DNA from: Cytobacillus firmus
Lineage (GTDB): Bacteria > Bacillota > Bacilli > Bacillales > Cytobacillaceae
NCBI RefSeq assembly: GCF_023612095.1
Contig: NZ_CP086235.1
Span: 82,501-142,500, forward strand
Direction of reading: 5' to 3'
Length of the DNA stretch: 60,000 nt
Positions within the stretch are counted from its first letter, which is position 1, and every line of letters starts with the position of its first letter. Below the pieces are notes generated by a model that searched no databases, was not told the DNA's origin, and was given only the letters and a program-made list of their open reading frames with translations. A program made the position numbers and the translations under genes. Positions 1 to 10,380 of the stretch are shown here, piece by piece.

Positions 1-1246
<1,246 letters not shown>

Positions 1247-1306
1247 TCAAAAATGTATATCTCTATTATTTTACACAAAGCGGGTAAATCAGACATCCTA
1301 AATAGT

Positions 1307-1345
1307 TAAATAGAATAAAAACTGCCAGTTCATGCACTGGCAGCT
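1307..1345 (-). terminator. Terminator of the pab/fol/dusB operon
   Basis: Perfect 8-bp stem (CTGCCAGT / ACTGGCAG, 6-nt loop) followed on the minus strand by TTTTTATTCTATT. It lies 58 nt past the dusB stop. Confidence 0.9.
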
Positions 1346-1402
1346 TCCATTTATCAAAAGTATTATAGGCAAAGAATGACAGCCTGTCAAACTTTACGCA
1401 GC

Positions 1403-2404
1403 TTATACAGCCTGTATCTGGCTTCTTTCTTTTTCTTCTGCATCAAGGACAAGAGCGTTAAGAACACTCACCAATTCTTTTCTTGTATTGGATTCATTAA
1501 TTCCATTGCGGACCTTCGCATTGCCGCGGATTCCTTTCAGGTACCATGCAGCATGCTTTCGCATTTCGAGTACAGCGATATGTTCACCCTTCAATGAAAT
1601 CAGACGGTCCAGATGGAGGATGCACACATCCATTTTCTCGCGTACAGAAGGCTCACCCATTAATTCGCCAGTCTCAAGGTATTTAACTGTACGGTAAATC
1701 ATCCATGGATTCCCCAGAGCAGCCCGTCCGATCATGACACCGTCACAGCCTGTTTCATCCAGCATGCGCTTGGCAGCCTGAGGTGTTTCCACATCACCAT
1801 TTCCGATAAGCGGAATGTTAATGTTCTGCTTTACTTCGCGGATAATATCCCAGTTCGCTTGTCCTTCATACATCTGGACACGCGTACGGCCGTGAAGGGC
1901 TACAGCTTTGCCCCCTGCGCGTTCAACCGCCTGGGCGTTTTTAACAGCGTAGATGTGATCTTCATCCCAGCCCATCCGCATTTTTACGGTAACCGGCTTT
2001 TCAACAGCGGCTGTTACAGCAGAAACCATTTCATAAATTTTATCCGGGTCAAGCAGCCACTTGGCACCCGCATCACATTTGGTGATTTTAGGGACAGGGC
2101 AGCCCATGTTAATGTCGATGATATCCGCATTCGTATTTTGATCTACAAATTTCGCCGCTTCTACAAGCGTTTCTTTTTTGCCTCCGAAGATCTGCAGGCT
2201 TAGCGGCTTTTCTCTTTCATCAATATAAAGCATGTCCATCGTTTTTTCGTTCTGGAGGACAATGCCTTTGTCGCTGACCATCTCCGCACATACAAGACCG
2301 GCACCGAATTCTTTCACAGTCAGACGGAAAGCGGAATTACATACTCCGGCCATTGGAGCCAGTACCACACGGTTTTTCAGCTCGATATCACCTATTTTGA
2401 ACAT
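1403..2404 (-). CDS. dusB: tRNA-dihydrouridine synthase DusB
   Basis: FMN- and NADPH-dependent reduction of uridine to dihydrouridine in tRNA D-loops. The 333 residues form a TIM barrel: LAPMAGVCNSAFR near 15-27, NMGCP at 99-103 with catalytic Cys102, and a HGRT motif near 180. The ATG at 2404 (MFKIGDIELKN) is preferred to upstream in-frame starts because AGGGAGGTG lies 6-7 nt before it and the resulting length equals the B. subtilis YacF protein. It is the last gene of the folate cluster, 37 nt after yazB, and ends at a strong terminator. Confidence 0.96.
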   Translation of the reverse strand: MFKIGDIELKNRVVLAPMAGVCNSAFRLTVKEFGAGLVCAEMVSDKGIVLQNEKTMDMLYIDEREKPLSLQIFGGKKETLVEAAKFVDQNTNADIIDINMGCPVPKITKCDAGAKWLLDPDKIYEMVSAVTAAVEKPVTVKMRMGWDEDHIYAVKNAQAVERAGGKAVALHGRTRVQMYEGQANWDIIREVKQNINIPLIGNGDVETPQAAKRMLDETGCDGVMIGRAALGNPWMIYRTVKYLETGELMGEPSVREKMDVCILHLDRLISLKGEHIAVLEMRKHAAWYLKGIRGNAKVRNGINESNTRKELVSVLNALVLDAEEKERSQIQAV

Positions 2405-2441
2405 AATTGCACCTCCCTCTGTCATTATTCTCACTTATATA

Positions 2442-2657
2442 TTAATCCTGCTCCTGTATGGGAGCCAATTCTTCCTGTGTCACTTTAAGCGCCAGAGCGA
2501 TCTGCTCGATTAAAGCCGGTGCAGGCATGCGGTTTCCTCTTTCAATTTCACCTAAAATTGAAACCGATACACCCAGCTCTCTTGCAAATCCTTCTTGCGT
2601 AAATCCTTTTAGCTTTCGAAAAGCGCGAATACGTCTTCCCCATTTTTCTGCTTCCAT
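2442..2657 (-). CDS. yazB: Small XRE-family DNA-binding protein (YazB-like)
   Basis: A 71-residue protein made almost entirely of one helix-turn-helix_3 (Cro/CI-type) domain: RIRAFRKLKGFTQEGFAREL is helix 1 and the start of the HTH, followed by GVSVSILGEIERGNR. No effector domain is present. It overlaps the 3' end of folK by 49 nt in another frame and precedes dusB, the same arrangement as B. subtilis yazB, so it is co-transcribed with the folate genes. Its targets are unknown; nothing here shows that it controls folate genes. The reading frame and family are clear, the role is not. Confidence 0.9.
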   Translation of the reverse strand: MEAEKWGRRIRAFRKLKGFTQEGFARELGVSVSILGEIERGNRMPAPALIEQIALALKVTQEELAPIQEQD

Positions 2658-3136
2658 ATCCGTACTCCCTCTCTGTCAGGTATATCTTCCAGTATTGAAA
2701 TTAAAGGCCGCTCCATCTTCGGAAGCCTGATGCTGGAATCAACCTCTAAAAGAGGAACAAGGACAAACGCTCTTTCATGCATCCGAGGATGAGGAACTAT
2801 TAGCTTCTCTGTTTCAATATTTTCGTGACTATACAGCAAAATGTCAAGGTCTATTGTCCGCGGGCCCCAATGGATTTCCCTTTTTCTCCCAAGCTGTAAT
2901 TCGATATCAAGGCATGCATCCAGCAATTCAAAAGGATTTAAGCCGGTAGAAATTTGGATTGCCATATTCAAAAATTGTTCTTGATCTTCATAACCGACCG
3001 GATCTGTTTCATAAACAGATGAAGTATTTACCACTTGGGTTTCCGGAAGCTGATCAATCCTCTCAACTGCTTTCTTCAAGTGGTTAAACCGGCTTCCGAT
3101 ATTTGAGCCGAGCGCAATAAAGGCGGTGTTCCTCAT
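2609..3136 (-). CDS. folK: 6-hydroxymethyl-7,8-dihydropterin pyrophosphokinase
   Basis: Transfers pyrophosphate from ATP to hydroxymethyldihydropterin, supplying the FolP substrate. Of 175 residues, IALGSNIGSR (7-16) is the pterin-binding start, WGPRTIDLDIL (90-100) is the Mg-ATP signature with two aspartates, and PHPRMHERAFVL (115-126) follows. The ATG overlaps the folB stop by 4 nt (ATGA), indicating translational coupling. The C-terminal tail (EGVRIWKQKNGEDVF) resembles that of B. subtilis FolK and overlaps the yazB start. Confidence 0.97.
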   Translation of the reverse strand: MRNTAFIALGSNIGSRFNHLKKAVERIDQLPETQVVNTSSVYETDPVGYEDQEQFLNMAIQISTGLNPFELLDACLDIELQLGRKREIHWGPRTIDLDILLYSHENIETEKLIVPHPRMHERAFVLVPLLEVDSSIRLPKMERPLISILEDIPDREGVRIWKQKNGEDVFALFES

Positions 3137-3495
3137 GATCTGCCTCTCGTAATCTCGACCGCTACTGATTGATAGTGGCCGGGAATAGGCGGATCAGGCT
3201 TGATGACTTTTACCGTCAGCTGCAGAATCAGCGGGAAACGGGAAAGCAGTTCTGCTGCCAGTTTTTCTGCGACAGCTTCAACCAGCTTATAGGGCTTCCC
3301 TTCCACCACCTCTTTGCACACTGCATACAGCTCACCATAGTTAATGGAGTCATCAAGATTATCCGTTTCCCCCGCCTTTTTCAGGTCTGCTTCGACAGTA
3401 AGGTCTACAGCAAAGCGCTGGCCAAGCCGTGTTTCTTCCGGGAAAACACCATGGTAGCCGTAAAACTCCATTCGGTTCACATAAATTTTATCCAT
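3133..3495 (-). CDS. folB: Dihydroneopterin aldolase
   Basis: Cleaves dihydroneopterin to hydroxymethyldihydropterin and glycolaldehyde. The 120-residue protein has the tunnelling-fold signature FYGYHGVFPEE (11-21) and KVIKPDPPIPGH near the C terminus with the family lysine. The ATG at 3495 (MDKIYVNRMEFYG) is preferred to an in-frame GTG at 3504 because AAAAGGTG is correctly spaced and the length equals B. subtilis FolB. It overlaps the folP 3' end by 8 nt and the folK start by 4 nt. Confidence 0.96.
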   Translation of the reverse strand: MDKIYVNRMEFYGYHGVFPEETRLGQRFAVDLTVEADLKKAGETDNLDDSINYGELYAVCKEVVEGKPYKLVEAVAEKLAAELLSRFPLILQLTVKVIKPDPPIPGHYQSVAVEITRGRS

Positions 3496-4324
3496 TGTAA
3501 TCACCTTTTCCCATTAAAGCGTCCATCATTTTAGCCATTCGGCTCATTTCCTTTACATCATGAATGCGGATCATCTGGCAGCCCTTTTGGATGCCGAAGC
3601 ACACCGTTGCTCCCGTTCCTTCTGTCCGCTCCTCAACCGGAAGGTCCAGAATGGTTCCGATCATCCGCTTCTTCGATGTGCCTAGCAGCACAGGATACCC
3701 GATAGCCACAAGCTTGTCCAAATCCCTCATCATTTCCAGGTTATAGTTCAAGTCCTTGGCAAAGCCGATGCCCGGGTCAAGGATAATATTCTCGTCTTTA
3801 ACACCTGCAGACTTTACAAGCGCTATGCTTTCGTACAGGTCATTCATGACATCACGGAAAAAGGATGTGTATTCCATATCCTTGCGGTTATGCATTAGTA
3901 TGATCGGCGCCCCTGTTTCTGCTGCAGCTGCCGCCATTTCAGGATCGGCTTTGGCTCCCCACACATCATTGATAATGTGGGCCCCGGCTTCAATGGCCTG
4001 CCTGGCGACTTCCGCTTTATAGGTATCAATGGATATCGGAACATCCACTTCCTTTGAAATTGCCTCGATAACAGGAAGAACACGTCTCAGCTCTTCGTCT
4101 GCAGGCACCGGATCAAATCCCGGACGGGTTGACTCGCCGCCGACATCGATGATATCTGCTCCGTTTTCAACCATTTCAAGAGCATGCTTGACTGCCAGAT
4201 CCTGCTGACTGTATTTGCCCCCATCCGAAAAGGAGTCAGGCGTTGCATTCAAAATTCCCATCACAATGGTTTTCTTCCCGTAATCAAGCGTATATGGCCC
4301 ACACTGAATTGTTTTTTTAGACAT
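3488..4324 (-). CDS. folP: Dihydropteroate synthase (sulfonamide target)
   Basis: Condenses 4-aminobenzoate with dihydropterin pyrophosphate. The 278 residues form a TIM barrel with the two family signatures: MGILNATPDSFSDGG near 22-36 and DVGGESTRPG near 60-70, plus DPGIGFAKD and GTSKKR later. The start has TAGGAGGATCCAGA before ATG. It lies between pabC (11 nt gap) and folB (8 nt overlap), so its two substrate branches are encoded on the same transcript. Residues usually altered in sulfonamide resistance cannot be judged by eye; the motif loops look intact. Confidence 0.97.
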   Translation of the reverse strand: MSKKTIQCGPYTLDYGKKTIVMGILNATPDSFSDGGKYSQQDLAVKHALEMVENGADIIDVGGESTRPGFDPVPADEELRRVLPVIEAISKEVDVPISIDTYKAEVARQAIEAGAHIINDVWGAKADPEMAAAAAETGAPIILMHNRKDMEYTSFFRDVMNDLYESIALVKSAGVKDENIILDPGIGFAKDLNYNLEMMRDLDKLVAIGYPVLLGTSKKRMIGTILDLPVEERTEGTGATVCFGIQKGCQMIRIHDVKEMSRMAKMMDALMGKGDYNG

Positions 4325-4335
4325 TCTGGATCCTC

Positions 4336-5193
4336 CTACAGTTCATTCCTGCTCCATAAGTGTTCACAGCGGTTTTCATAGTGCATCTGGAGCTCCGATG
4401 TTTTCTTCCCGGATACCCCAGGCATAGAATGGCCGTCAAACGAAGAAATTGGCACAATTTCCTGGATGGAATTCGTGACAAAAACTTCATCCGCATCCCT
4501 TACAGCTTCCGGTCTGTACAGGCCTTCCTGCACATTCATCTCCAGCTTTTCGGCAAGCCTGATCACAAATTTCCGGGTAATGCCGTTTAGTATGCCGGTT
4601 TGAAGAGACGGGGTAAATAACTGGCCATCACGAATCCAGAATAAATTCGAAGTGACCCCTTCTGCCAGGTAGCCATCCCTGGTCAGAAAGATCCCTTCTA
4701 TGCCTGGATCGTCCCCCGCTTCCTTTTTAGCCAGAATGTTATTTAAATAATGGTGGGACTTCAAACGTTCGGCCCCTTCAGGTGTATTGCGGGGAATCTC
4801 CAGCATCACTGCCTGCTTTTCTGCGCTTGCATTTCTTGGCGGAAGCGGTTTGCAGAAAATAATCGTATTCGGGTTTTTGTACGAATCTGTCTGCAGGCCA
4901 ATCTCGCCGTTACCCGCTGACACATTCATCCGGATATAGGCATTATAGTATCCGTTTTTTCCAAGCAGCATTTCAAGCATCTCGAGCACTTGTTCCCTTG
5001 TGTAGCCAGCTTCTATATTTATGGCTTTAAGGCTTTGGTTCAGCCTCTCCAGATGATCGTCCAATAAAAAGGGATGCCCATTATAGACACGGAACGTCTC
5101 AAACAGCCCCATTCCATATAAAAAGCCATGATCAAAAGGAGAGATTCTGGCCTCTTCTTTCCTGACAACTTCCCCATTCATATAAATATACAA
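4336..5193 (-). CDS. pabC: 4-amino-4-deoxychorismate lyase
   Basis: PLP fold-type IV enzyme releasing pyruvate from aminodeoxychorismate to give 4-aminobenzoate. Of 285 residues, SPFDHGFLYG (18-27) is the entry motif, Lys145 in RLKSHHYLN is the probable PLP lysine, and AEGVTSNLF (177-185) contains the conserved Glu. The start is TTG at 5193, three bases after the pabA stop, with GAGGGG about 9 nt upstream; the next ATG (5181) would lose four residues and has no spaced Shine-Dalgarno. It is translated from the pabB-A-C-folP message. Confidence 0.93.
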   Translation of the reverse strand: MYIYMNGEVVRKEEARISPFDHGFLYGMGLFETFRVYNGHPFLLDDHLERLNQSLKAINIEAGYTREQVLEMLEMLLGKNGYYNAYIRMNVSAGNGEIGLQTDSYKNPNTIIFCKPLPPRNASAEKQAVMLEIPRNTPEGAERLKSHHYLNNILAKKEAGDDPGIEGIFLTRDGYLAEGVTSNLFWIRDGQLFTPSLQTGILNGITRKFVIRLAEKLEMNVQEGLYRPEAVRDADEVFVTNSIQEIVPISSFDGHSMPGVSGKKTSELQMHYENRCEHLWSRNEL

Positions 5194-5196
5194 TGT

Positions 5197-5790
5197 TTAC
5201 AGCCCCTCTGCCTGCAGTGCGGCTTTGTAATGCTGAATAAAATTCTGAAGGAGTTCCTTTCCGGCCGCAGTCATAATCGACTCAGGGTGGAATTGGACAC
5301 CTTCTACAGGCAGTTCCTTATGGCGAATGGCCATAATTTCTCCCTCAGCTGTCCATGCAGACACCTCAAGACAGTCCGGAAGTGTTTCCTTTTTGACAAT
5401 CAGCGAATGGTAGCGGGTAGCAGGAAAAGGGTTGGGCAGGTCTTTAAATATGGTTTTTCCATCATGAAAAATGTCAGAGGTTTTACCATGCATCAGACGC
5501 TCCGCCTGCACCACATCGCCCCCGAATACTTGAGCAATCGACTGATGTCCCAGACAAACGCCAAAGACAGGGATTTTGCCTGCAAAAGCTTCAATGGCTT
5601 TCAGGCTGATGCCTGCTTCATTCGGGCTGCACGGCCCCGGAGAGATCATCAGGAACTTCGGCTGCATACTGCCTATTTCAGAAATCGATGTTTCATCGTT
5701 TCTTTTGACAACCAGCTCTTCGCCTAATTCACCGAGATACTGCACGAGATTATACGTAAAAGAATCATAATTATCGATCATATAAATCAT
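5197..5790 (-). CDS. pabA: Aminodeoxychorismate/anthranilate synthase glutaminase subunit
   Basis: Class I glutamine amidotransferase (197 aa) passing ammonia to PabB. The catalytic triad is visible: Cys79 in GVCLGHQ (77-83), and His168/Glu170 in QFHPES. In Bacillus this subunit also serves anthranilate synthase TrpE (amphibolic TrpG), which is inferred here because no separate trpG is in view. The ATG at 5790 overlaps the pabB stop by 4 nt (ATGA) and has AAGGGG upstream. No run of GAG/TAG triplets (TRAP-binding site) is seen across the start, unlike the B. subtilis gene. Confidence 0.96.
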   Translation of the reverse strand: MIYMIDNYDSFTYNLVQYLGELGEELVVKRNDETSISEIGSMQPKFLMISPGPCSPNEAGISLKAIEAFAGKIPVFGVCLGHQSIAQVFGGDVVQAERLMHGKTSDIFHDGKTIFKDLPNPFPATRYHSLIVKKETLPDCLEVSAWTAEGEIMAIRHKELPVEGVQFHPESIMTAAGKELLQNFIQHYKAALQAEGL

Positions 5791-7201
5791 AGCTGATCCC
5801 CTTTTGCCTGTTCTGCGAGTTCTTTTGCTTTCCAAAGAGCAATCGCCTTCTTCAGCGACTCTTTATATTCATTTTTCGGATTGGAGTCAATGACGATGCC
5901 TGCACCTGCCTGCACATGAGCCTGTCCATCTTTCACGAGCATAGTGCGGATGATAATATTCAGCTCCAGATCACCGCTGAAATTGATCCAGCCAAGAGAG
6001 CCGGTGTATGGTCCCCTTGTGACCGGTTCAAGCTCTTCAATGATTTCCATGGTGCGCACTTTAGGGGCACCTGTAATCGTTCCCCCGGGAAATACAGCGT
6101 CAATGATATCAACCGCATTCTTCCCGTCAGCAAGCTCCCCTTTTACATTTGAAACGATATGCATTACATGTGAGTATTTTTCAATAACCATGAACTCATC
6201 CACTTCAACTGTTCCATATTCGCAGACTCTTCCCAGGTCATTTCTCTCCAGGTCAACCAGCATTACGTGCTCTGCACGCTCTTTCTCATTTTCAATCAGT
6301 TCACTGGCGAGCTCGAGGTCCTCCTCATGATCCTTCCCGCGGGATCTTGTTCCGGCAATCGGCCGCGTGCTGACGGTGTTTCCTTTTTCTTAATCAGCAG
6401 CTCCGGTGATGCGCTCACAAGCTGGTATGCAGGTGTGTGAAAATATCCCATGTATGGAGAAGGATTTAACACTCTCAGCTGTTCGTATACATCCATAGCC
6501 TCAGTATGCATAGGGCGGCTTTGTCGTACCGATAGATTCACCTGAAAGACATCTCCCTGTGAAATATATTCCTGAACACTCCGGACAGCAGACTGGAATT
6601 CTTCTTCGTCCATGGATACTCCAAGTGTTTGTTCTGCCTGACAGCATCCCCCTGCCTCAGAAGGCTTTCCGCTCTCATTCTTCCATTTCTGCTCCCAATT
6701 CTCTGCCCGTTCCCCGATCGAGTGCTCTTCCTCTTTTTCATATAAGAATAGAAGCCAGAGCTGTTCTGTTTCATGATCAAAGACAAAGCAATCTTTATAA
6801 ATAAAAAAGTGGATATCAGGTATTTGCAGATCATCCCGGGCTTCATCCGGAAGCTTTTCGATATATCGCGCGTAGTCATAGCTGATGAATCCGATGGCAC
6901 CTCCCTGAAAGTCAGGAAGTTCTTCAAGCTTATCTGCTTTATATTGATTCAGCCATTCCTGCATCAGGTGAAGGGGGTTGCCTTCGAGCACCTGCTTTTC
7001 TCCGTTTGCATTGATTTCAAGCTGTGAATTTTTGCCTGTTAAAATGGCTTCCGGCTCAAAAGCTGCAATACTGTACCTGCCTCCCCGTCCGCTTTCCAGT
7101 AAAACATGATAGGGCAATCCCTCCGACAGCGAGCGGTATGTGCGGAAAAACCGGTTATATGTATATGGTATTTTTTTTGCATGAATCTGAAGATGCTTCA
7201 C
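5787..7201 (-). pseudogene. pabB: Aminodeoxychorismate synthase component I, frame broken by a 1-bp deletion
   Basis: The chorismate-binding subunit that converts chorismate and ammonia to aminodeoxychorismate. It starts with GTG at 7201 (GGGGTGA upstream). The reading frame is normal up to ASPELLIKKK, then goes out of frame at the run on the minus strand AAGAAAAAGG (about 6382-6391) and stops near 6296. The expected continuation (TVSTRPIAGTRSRGKDHEED) is present in the -1 frame and runs intact to 5787. Restoring one base gives 471 residues, equal to the family length (B. subtilis 470), and all catalytic motifs remain. So this is either a recent inactivating deletion or a homopolymer sequencing error; no other lesion is seen. 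Confidence 0.85.
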
Positions 7202-7275
7202 TAAAAGTCACCCCTATATAGTTCTCTATTTTTCATCATACATGATACAGGGCATGCTTTCATAATTTTTATTAA

Positions 7276-7307
7276 ACAAAAAACAGCGGCCATCAGAGAC
7301 CGCTGTC
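7276..7307 (-). terminator. Terminator of cysK
   Basis: On the minus strand ACAGCGG - 10 nt - CCGCTGT followed by TTTTTTG, eight bases past the cysK stop and about 75 nt before pabB, so cysK and the pab operon are separate transcripts. Confidence 0.9.
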
Positions 7308-7314
7308 CTATCAA

Positions 7315-8244
7315 TTATTCCGCTTCAAATTGGTATAAAGGAGTACTTAAATAACGTTCGCCATTACTTGGAAGAATGGCCAGAACTTTTTTGCCCTTGC
7401 CAAGCTCTTTAGCGACCTTCAGTGCCGCACTGATCGCCGCACCGGAGGAAATTCCTCCAAGGATACCTTCTTCCTTGGCCGCACGGCGGGCATAATCAAA
7501 TGCCTCATCGTTCGTAATCTGGATTACTTCATCATAAACCTTTGTATCCAGTGTATCCGGCACAAATCCCGCTCCAATGCCCTGGATTTTATGCGGTCCT
7601 GGTTTTCCGCCTGATAGGACAGGTGAATCAGTTGGCTCCACTGCGTAAATTTTGATGTTTTTATATTTTTCTTTAAGCACCTGGCCGGCTCCTGTAATGG
7701 TTCCGCCTGTTCCGATTCCGGAAATGAAGGCATCCAGCTGGTCACCCATTTGCTCTGCAATTTCAGGTCCTGTTGTTAAACGGTGAATTTCAGGGTTCGC
7801 AGGATTCTCAAACTGCTGTGGCACGAAATAGCCATGTTCCTTAGCCAGCTCCTGCGCCTTGCGGATCGCACCGTTCATTCCTTCCGGTCCAGGTGTGAGG
7901 ACAAGGTCAGCTCCGTATGCACGCAGCAGGTTGCGGCGCTCCATACTCATTGTCTCCGGCATCACAAGAACGGCTTTATAGCCTTTGGCTGCGGCAATCA
8001 TCGCTAATCCGATTCCTGTATTTCCGCTTGTCGGTTCAATGATGGTATCACCTGGTTTAAGACTTCCATCTTTCTCTGCAGCCGTGATCATTGCCAGGGC
8101 AATACGGTCTTTTACGCTGCTCCCCGGATTCATGTATTCCAATTTCAGATAAACATCTGCGCTATTATCATCAACTAGACGGTTTAGTTTCACAATTGGC
8201 GTATGGCCAACAAGATCTGCAATTGAATTTGCTACACGTACCAT
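7315..8244 (-). CDS. cysK: Cysteine synthase (O-acetylserine sulfhydrylase)
   Basis: PLP fold-type II enzyme making cysteine from O-acetylserine and sulfide. Of 309 residues, Lys45 in GSSVKDR binds PLP, TSGNTG (72-77) is the substrate loop, and GTGGT plus SSGA near the C terminus bind the phosphate. ATG at 8244 is chosen over GTG 8253 because AAGGAG lies 8 nt upstream and the N terminus MVRVANSI matches the family. It is monocistronic, with its own promoter and terminator; its leader contains a possible CymR site. In Bacillus, CysK also interacts with CymR (known from the family, not shown here). Confidence 0.97.
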   Translation of the reverse strand: MVRVANSIADLVGHTPIVKLNRLVDDNSADVYLKLEYMNPGSSVKDRIALAMITAAEKDGSLKPGDTIIEPTSGNTGIGLAMIAAAKGYKAVLVMPETMSMERRNLLRAYGADLVLTPGPEGMNGAIRKAQELAKEHGYFVPQQFENPANPEIHRLTTGPEIAEQMGDQLDAFISGIGTGGTITGAGQVLKEKYKNIKIYAVEPTDSPVLSGGKPGPHKIQGIGAGFVPDTLDTKVYDEVIQITNDEAFDYARRAAKEEGILGGISSGAAISAALKVAKELGKGKKVLAILPSNGERYLSTPLYQFEAE

Positions 8245-8288
8245 TTTCCCCACTCCTTATTTCCGACTATTTTTATTGGTTTAATCTA

Positions 8289-8317
8289 AATTTACCAATT
8301 TCCAATGGGAATGTCAA
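8289..8317 (-). promoter_or_regulatory. cysK SigA promoter with possible CymR operator
   Basis: On the minus strand TTGACA - 17 nt - TAAATT. The spacer and -10 contain ATTGGAAATT, close to the ATnGGAATT core reported for the CymR repressor, which shuts down cysteine genes when cysteine is plentiful. The promoter call is good; the CymR call is inference from the half-site. Confidence 0.65.
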
Positions 8318-8403
8318 TGAATTTGACTGCTATTTAAAAGAAAATTCATACTTTTGTCATTATAGATAAATACCCATCTCTATTCATGATACTCAATTTA
8401 GGC

Positions 8404-8434
8404 AGAAAAAAACACGGAATTCGCTCCGTGTTTT
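8404..8434 (-). terminator. Terminator of the PrsA-like gene
   Basis: Minus strand: ACACGGA - 6 nt - TCCGTGT followed by seven T residues, directly after the stop at 8440. The stem also has a T run on the plus strand, but no plus-strand gene leads into it. Confidence 0.9.
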
Positions 8435-8439
8435 TATAT

Positions 8440-9306
8440 TTACTTCTCACCGTAAAACCATTCCACATCCGTCTCTTTCCAAAACGGCTTGGCAGAGACA
8501 GGAACATCCATCTGCTCAAGTGCTATCTGGCGGCGAATCATGTTTTTCACCTCTTTAAAGGAATACTTTTCTCCCTTTAAATGCTCATGAAGCATGACAA
8601 CAGCATAGCCATCTTCTGTTTTTACCGGCTTGGTCCATTTGCCGGGCTTCAGGTCTTTGACCTGTTCCAGGACTTCTGCCGGTATGTGCTCATCATCTTC
8701 ACTGACATACCCTGCATTTCCCCCAAGGTTGGCAGTGAATTCATCAATGGACCGCTCCATCGCCAGCACAGAAAAGCTGGAGCCTTCTTCTAGCTCCTTC
8801 ACTGTCTGCTCTGCTTCTTCTTTTGTTTTCACAATGATTTGAGAGATGTGATAGCTGTCAGGAACATGAAATTGGCTGCTGTTCTCTTCATAGTAGCTCT
8901 TCAATTCCTCTTCTGAGACAGAGACATCAGCCGTCAGCAGCTCTTCAAGAATAAGATTGTTCTTGATTTGCCTTCTCCATTTGTCTTCACTCATCTCATC
9001 GGTGAAATTGCCGCCGTACATCGTCTTGACCATTTTCAGCTCAAGATCTACTGCCTTATCAGAGATTTTCACTCCGTATTTTTTCCCGGCTTCCTCAATG
9101 ACCTTTTGATCGATTAATTCGCTTAAGGTGGTTTTTCCGTACTTCGTTTCCATCTCACTCATCCATTCCTGGCGAGTGATTTTTTCTCCGCCGATTTCAG
9201 CTACTGCTTCCCCGCTCCCATCGCCTTTAAAAAGCAGAAAGGCCAATGTGATAAGATTCAGCAACACTAAACCGCCAATGATCATTAAAAGCTGTCTCTT
9301 TTCCAA
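8440..9306 (-). CDS. yacD: Membrane-anchored PrsA-like peptidyl-prolyl isomerase (YacD-like)
   Basis: Probable extracytoplasmic foldase of 288 residues. An N-terminal membrane anchor (about residues 7-25, LLMIIGGLVLLNLITLAFLL) without a lipobox is followed by a SurA-N-like helical region and a parvulin rotamase domain (about 145-240, with HISQIIVK and GGNAGYV). Start is TTG at 9306 with GGGGGAGGAG 4-5 nt upstream. Unlike PrsA it lacks a lipoprotein cysteine, so it should remain as a type II membrane protein. It stands alone between two terminators and has a dispersed-repeat remnant immediately upstream of its Shine-Dalgarno. Its clients are unknown. Confidence 0.87.
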   Translation of the reverse strand: MEKRQLLMIIGGLVLLNLITLAFLLFKGDGSGEAVAEIGGEKITRQEWMSEMETKYGKTTLSELIDQKVIEEAGKKYGVKISDKAVDLELKMVKTMYGGNFTDEMSEDKWRRQIKNNLILEELLTADVSVSEEELKSYYEENSSQFHVPDSYHISQIIVKTKEEAEQTVKELEEGSSFSVLAMERSIDEFTANLGGNAGYVSEDDEHIPAEVLEQVKDLKPGKWTKPVKTEDGYAVVMLHEHLKGEKYSFKEVKNMIRRQIALEQMDVPVSAKPFWKETDVEWFYGEK

Positions 9307-9320
9307 GTGCTCCTCCCCCT

Positions 9321-9396
9321 AAGAAAAGCGCAAGCACCTGTCCCTCCCCGACACTCGAGGCGGCAGGCACTGAAGCTGGACATTTCTTTAAGTTCA
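9321..9396 (-). repeat. Degenerate copy of RBS-proximal repeat family A (A1)
   Basis: Plus strand begins AAGAAAAGCGCAAGC and ends ACTGAAGCTGGACA then AGTTCAA, matching both ends of copies A2, A4 and A5 but with a shortened, diverged middle. It abuts the yacD Shine-Dalgarno. Confidence 0.75.
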
Positions 9397-9440
9397 AAAA
9401 AACAAAAGCGTTTGGCCCCGGCCTCAGGACCGGCAAACGC
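9396..9440 (-). terminator. Terminator of hslO
   Basis: Minus strand: AGCGTTTG ... CAAACGCT stem with an inner CCGG/CCGG helix, then TTTGTTTTTTT. It starts 9 nt past the hslO stop. Confidence 0.92.
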
Positions 9441-9448
9441 TTATATTA

Positions 9449-10327
9449 TCATTTTACTTCGTTTTTCAATTCTTCCAGTTCTTCTTTTGTGTAATGATAT
9501 TTCTCGTTGCAGAAGTGGCAGGAAGCTTCAGCCTGTCCGTCTTCATCGATCATCTGCTGGATCTCGTCTTCACCGAGGCTGATAATCGCATTGGCAAAAC
9601 GCTCTTTTGAACATGTGCAGGTGAAGGATACAGGAAGCTTTTCAAGGAACTTCACATTATCTTCGCCAAGAATCGTTTCCAATAGCTCTTCAGGCGTTAA
9701 TCCCTGCTGAATCAATTTGGATACAGGCGGGATTTCTTTCAGTCTGTTTTCAATTAGAGTGATCGTCTCTTCATCCGTTCCCGGCATAAGCTGAAGAATG
9801 AATCCCCCAGCGGCAAGAATGGAATTGTCAGGGTTAACAAGGACACCCACCCCAACAGAAGAAGGAACCTGTTCAGAAGTAACAAAGTAATAGGTGAAGT
9901 CTTCCCCAAGTTCTCCCGAAATCAGCGGAACCTGTCCTGTGAAGTGTTCTCTCATGCCAATGTCCTTCACGACCGACAGGGTCCCTTCAGTGCCGACCGC
10001 GCGGCGAACGTCAAGCTTGCCCTGCTCATTAAGATCGAAGTGCGTCTGCGGGTTTGTTACATATCCGCGCACCTCTCCATTTGCATTGCTGTCTACCAGA
10101 ATGGCGCCAATTGGGCCGCCGCCTTCGATTTTGACCGTCAGTTTGTTATCGCCCTTCAGCATCGCACCCATCATCACGCCAGCCGTCATGGCTCTTCCTA
10201 AAGCAGCTGACGCGGTTGGCCATGTATAATGTCTGCGCTGGCCCTCCCCAACTGTATCGGTAGTGCGGGATGCATAGGCACGGACTTGTCCATCATATGC
10301 AAGTGCTTTTACTAAATAATCGCTCAT
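9449..10327 (-). CDS. hslO: Redox-regulated chaperone Hsp33
   Basis: Cytoplasmic holdase activated by oxidative unfolding. In 292 residues, the N-terminal domain carries [17 protein letters not shown] and the C-terminal redox switch has four zinc-binding cysteines, Cys237 and Cys239 (CTC) and Cys270 and Cys273 (CHFC). The ATG at 10327 has AAAGGAG 6 nt upstream. It follows coaX by 53 nt and ends at a strong terminator, so coaX-hslO is probably one transcript. All switch cysteines are present, so the protein should be redox-active. Confidence 0.96.
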   Translation of the reverse strand: MSDYLVKALAYDGQVRAYASRTTDTVGEGQRRHYTWPTASAALGRAMTAGVMMGAMLKGDNKLTVKIEGGGPIGAILVDSNANGEVRGYVTNPQTHFDLNEQGKLDVRRAVGTEGTLSVVKDIGMREHFTGQVPLISGELGEDFTYYFVTSEQVPSSVGVGVLVNPDNSILAAGGFILQLMPGTDEETITLIENRLKEIPPVSKLIQQGLTPEELLETILGEDNVKFLEKLPVSFTCTCSKERFANAIISLGEDEIQQMIDEDGQAEASCHFCNEKYHYTKEELEELKNEVK

Positions 10328-10380
10328 TTTTTGCTCCTTTCGAGAGAAACTGCTTTAATGAAAGCAGCTTTTTAAGCTTG

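Noticed and set aside
5788..5850. TRAP-binding triplet repeats at pabA
   Set aside because: No series of GAG/TAG triplets is present across the pabA start.
6380..6400. Programmed -1 frameshift in pabB
   Set aside because: The slippery run is preceded by G instead of A, no stimulating hairpin is evident directly downstream, and no PabB family is known to use frameshifting; deletion or sequencing error is simpler.
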